Source of the DNA: an uncultured Collinsella sp.
GTDB lineage: Bacteria; Actinomycetota; Coriobacteriia; Coriobacteriales; Coriobacteriaceae
Reading direction: 5' to 3'
Assembly (NCBI GenBank): GCA_902465465.1
Contig: CABQNF010000053.1
Location: 1 to 6,925, forward strand
Length of the DNA: 6,925 bases
Made by a program: the position numbers and the translations under genes. Shown here one piece after another: positions 6,381 through 6,925 of the stretch; within the stretch, counting starts at the first letter, position 1, and every line of letters starts with the position of its first letter. The notes under the pieces were generated by a model. It ran no database searches, was not told the origin of the DNA, and saw only the letters and a program-made list of their open reading frames with translations.

Positions 6381-6538
6381 GAGCTCGTAGCAGCCATCCC
6401 CCTTCGGGCGCACCACGACGGGCGTGAGCACGCCGCGCTCGGAGCCTTTTTGCGAGACCTTCCGTCACGCTCTTCCTGCGTGGTGAACCGGTCATCGACC
6501 GACGGGAAGCTGATGGAAATCTCTCGACTTCGGGCCAA
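6381..6538 (-). pseudogene. Decayed ParB/RepB-type partition gene fragment
   Basis: On the minus strand, two pieces in different frames resemble the N-terminus of ParB-like proteins of integrative elements. FPSVDDRFTTQEERD (6508-6464) matches the leader block typical of these proteins. RGVLTPVVVRPKGDGCYEL (6437-6381) matches the start of the ParB nuclease/CTPase domain, normally continued by a GHRR motif that is absent. Between them about 35 expected residues are missing and the frame changes. A TTG lies at 6538 ahead of the first block. The fragment ends where the truncated DUF4097-like gene begins, on the opposite strand. It is not functional; it marks a former mobile element. The match is from memory of the family and was not searched. 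Confidence 0.65.
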
Positions 6539-6584
6539 TCCCGAAAGGCTGAGGAGATGTCGAGCATGACCTCATGACGGGGAT

Positions 6585-6652
6585 GGCCCGGCGGCAATGC
6601 CGGGCCGCCCTCGGCAGCCGAGACTCCCCGCCCCGGCCCCGGGCAAGGGGCC
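6585..6652. other. Two GC-rich hairpins downstream of the MFS gene
   Basis: GGCCCGGC (6585-6592) pairs perfectly with GCCGGGCC (6599-6606) around a 6-nt loop, and GGCCCC (6635-6640) with GGGGCC (6647-6652) around another 6-nt loop. They lie 50-120 nt beyond the stop of the minus-strand transporter gene and could end its transcript, though neither has a T-tract. The rest of 6539-6702 holds no gene that I can support; it is very GC-rich. Confidence 0.5.
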
Positions 6653-6702
6653 GTCCCTTGCATCTCCATCCCGGTTGCGAAAGAGCCGAGAAGTGGCCGC
6701 GC

Positions 6703-6925
6703 CTACGAGGGGATCTCCCTCGGGATGAACCACGACGCGACCAGGCCGGCGACGGCCGCCACGCACACCGCGCCGAACACCCCAGCCGTACCCGCGGCGG
6801 TCGCGGCGGGGGCAAGCATGCCGCACGCCGCAGTCGAGACGGTGCCGCCGAAGCCCCTGAAGAACATGGCCATGGAGGTGGCGCGCCCGGCGTCCGCCGG
6901 ATCGGCGCCCGTCTGGGCGGCAAGG
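6703..6925 (-). CDS. MFS transporter, C-terminal end (5' part beyond right edge)
   Basis: The minus strand reads 73 residues in from the right edge to TAG at 6705-6703. The sequence contains SMAMFFRGFGGTVSTAACG, LAPAATAAGTAGVFGAVCV and AAVAGLVASWFIP, with two hydrophobic helices rich in Ala and Gly and a short polar tail (REIPS). This is the look of the last two membrane segments of a major facilitator superfamily drug or metabolite exporter; the substrate cannot be inferred. The DNA is noticeably more GC-rich than the operons to the left, which fits a different origin. Only the C-terminus is in view, so the family call is moderate. Confidence 0.7.
   Translation of the reverse strand, partial: LAAQTGADPADAGRATSMAMFFRGFGGTVSTAACGMLAPAATAAGTAGVFGAVCVAAVAGLVASWFIPREIPS

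Noticed and set aside
5788..6669. Minus-strand open frame of 293 codons across the padR operon end
   Set aside because: It is antisense to the DUF1700 and third genes and low in recognisable structure; only the short ParB-like blocks in other frames are meaningful.
6492..6923. Minus-strand open frame of 143 codons rich in Arg and Pro
   Set aside because: It is the wrong frame of the MFS transporter end; the neighbouring frame gives clear membrane helices ending at 6703.

Overview
The window looks like chromosomal DNA of a high-GC anaerobic actinobacterium of the class Coriobacteriia, most likely Collinsella or a close relative. This is inferred from protein style, codon use and the intergenic palindromes; no search was possible. 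No RNA gene or CRISPR array was seen. Almost all of the sequence is explained by seven genes or gene remnants on the two strands, plus a structured intergenic region and a patchwork right end.

Left part (1-2347): the minus strand carries recJ, the 5'-3' single-strand exonuclease, which runs off the left edge. After the complete RecJ core (DHH, DHHA1 and OB-like parts) it continues in frame into a superfamily 2 helicase domain with a clear Walker A motif, so this is a nuclease-helicase fusion. A good promoter, a 21-codon upstream ORF overlapping the recJ start and a small hairpin over the ribosome binding site lie in front of it. Divergent from it on the plus strand is a bile acid:sodium symporter family transporter (2348-3344) that is broken into two frames by a single-base shift near 2910-2930.

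Middle (3366-4853): a compact two-gene minus-strand operon, cutC followed 3 nt later by a DUF4931 GalT-like HIT-superfamily gene. The ribosome binding site of the second gene lies inside the last codons of cutC. The operon converges on the symporter.

Intergenic 4854-5160: no gene, but three stem-loops in a row: a 22-bp inverted repeat, a terminator-like hairpin, and a perfect 21-bp inverted repeat. A near-consensus sigma-70 promoter overlaid with dyads follows.

Right part (5161-6925): a plus-strand operon padR - DUF1700 (HAAS-type membrane protein) - DUF4097-like. Its third gene keeps only the N-terminal membrane anchor and the start of the extracellular part. It breaks off against a decayed, antisense ParB/RepB-type partition-gene remnant of the kind found on integrative elements. 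Beyond that, very GC-rich DNA holds two strong hairpins and the C-terminal end of an MFS transporter on the minus strand. The right end is therefore a recombination scar where a mobile element probably came and went.
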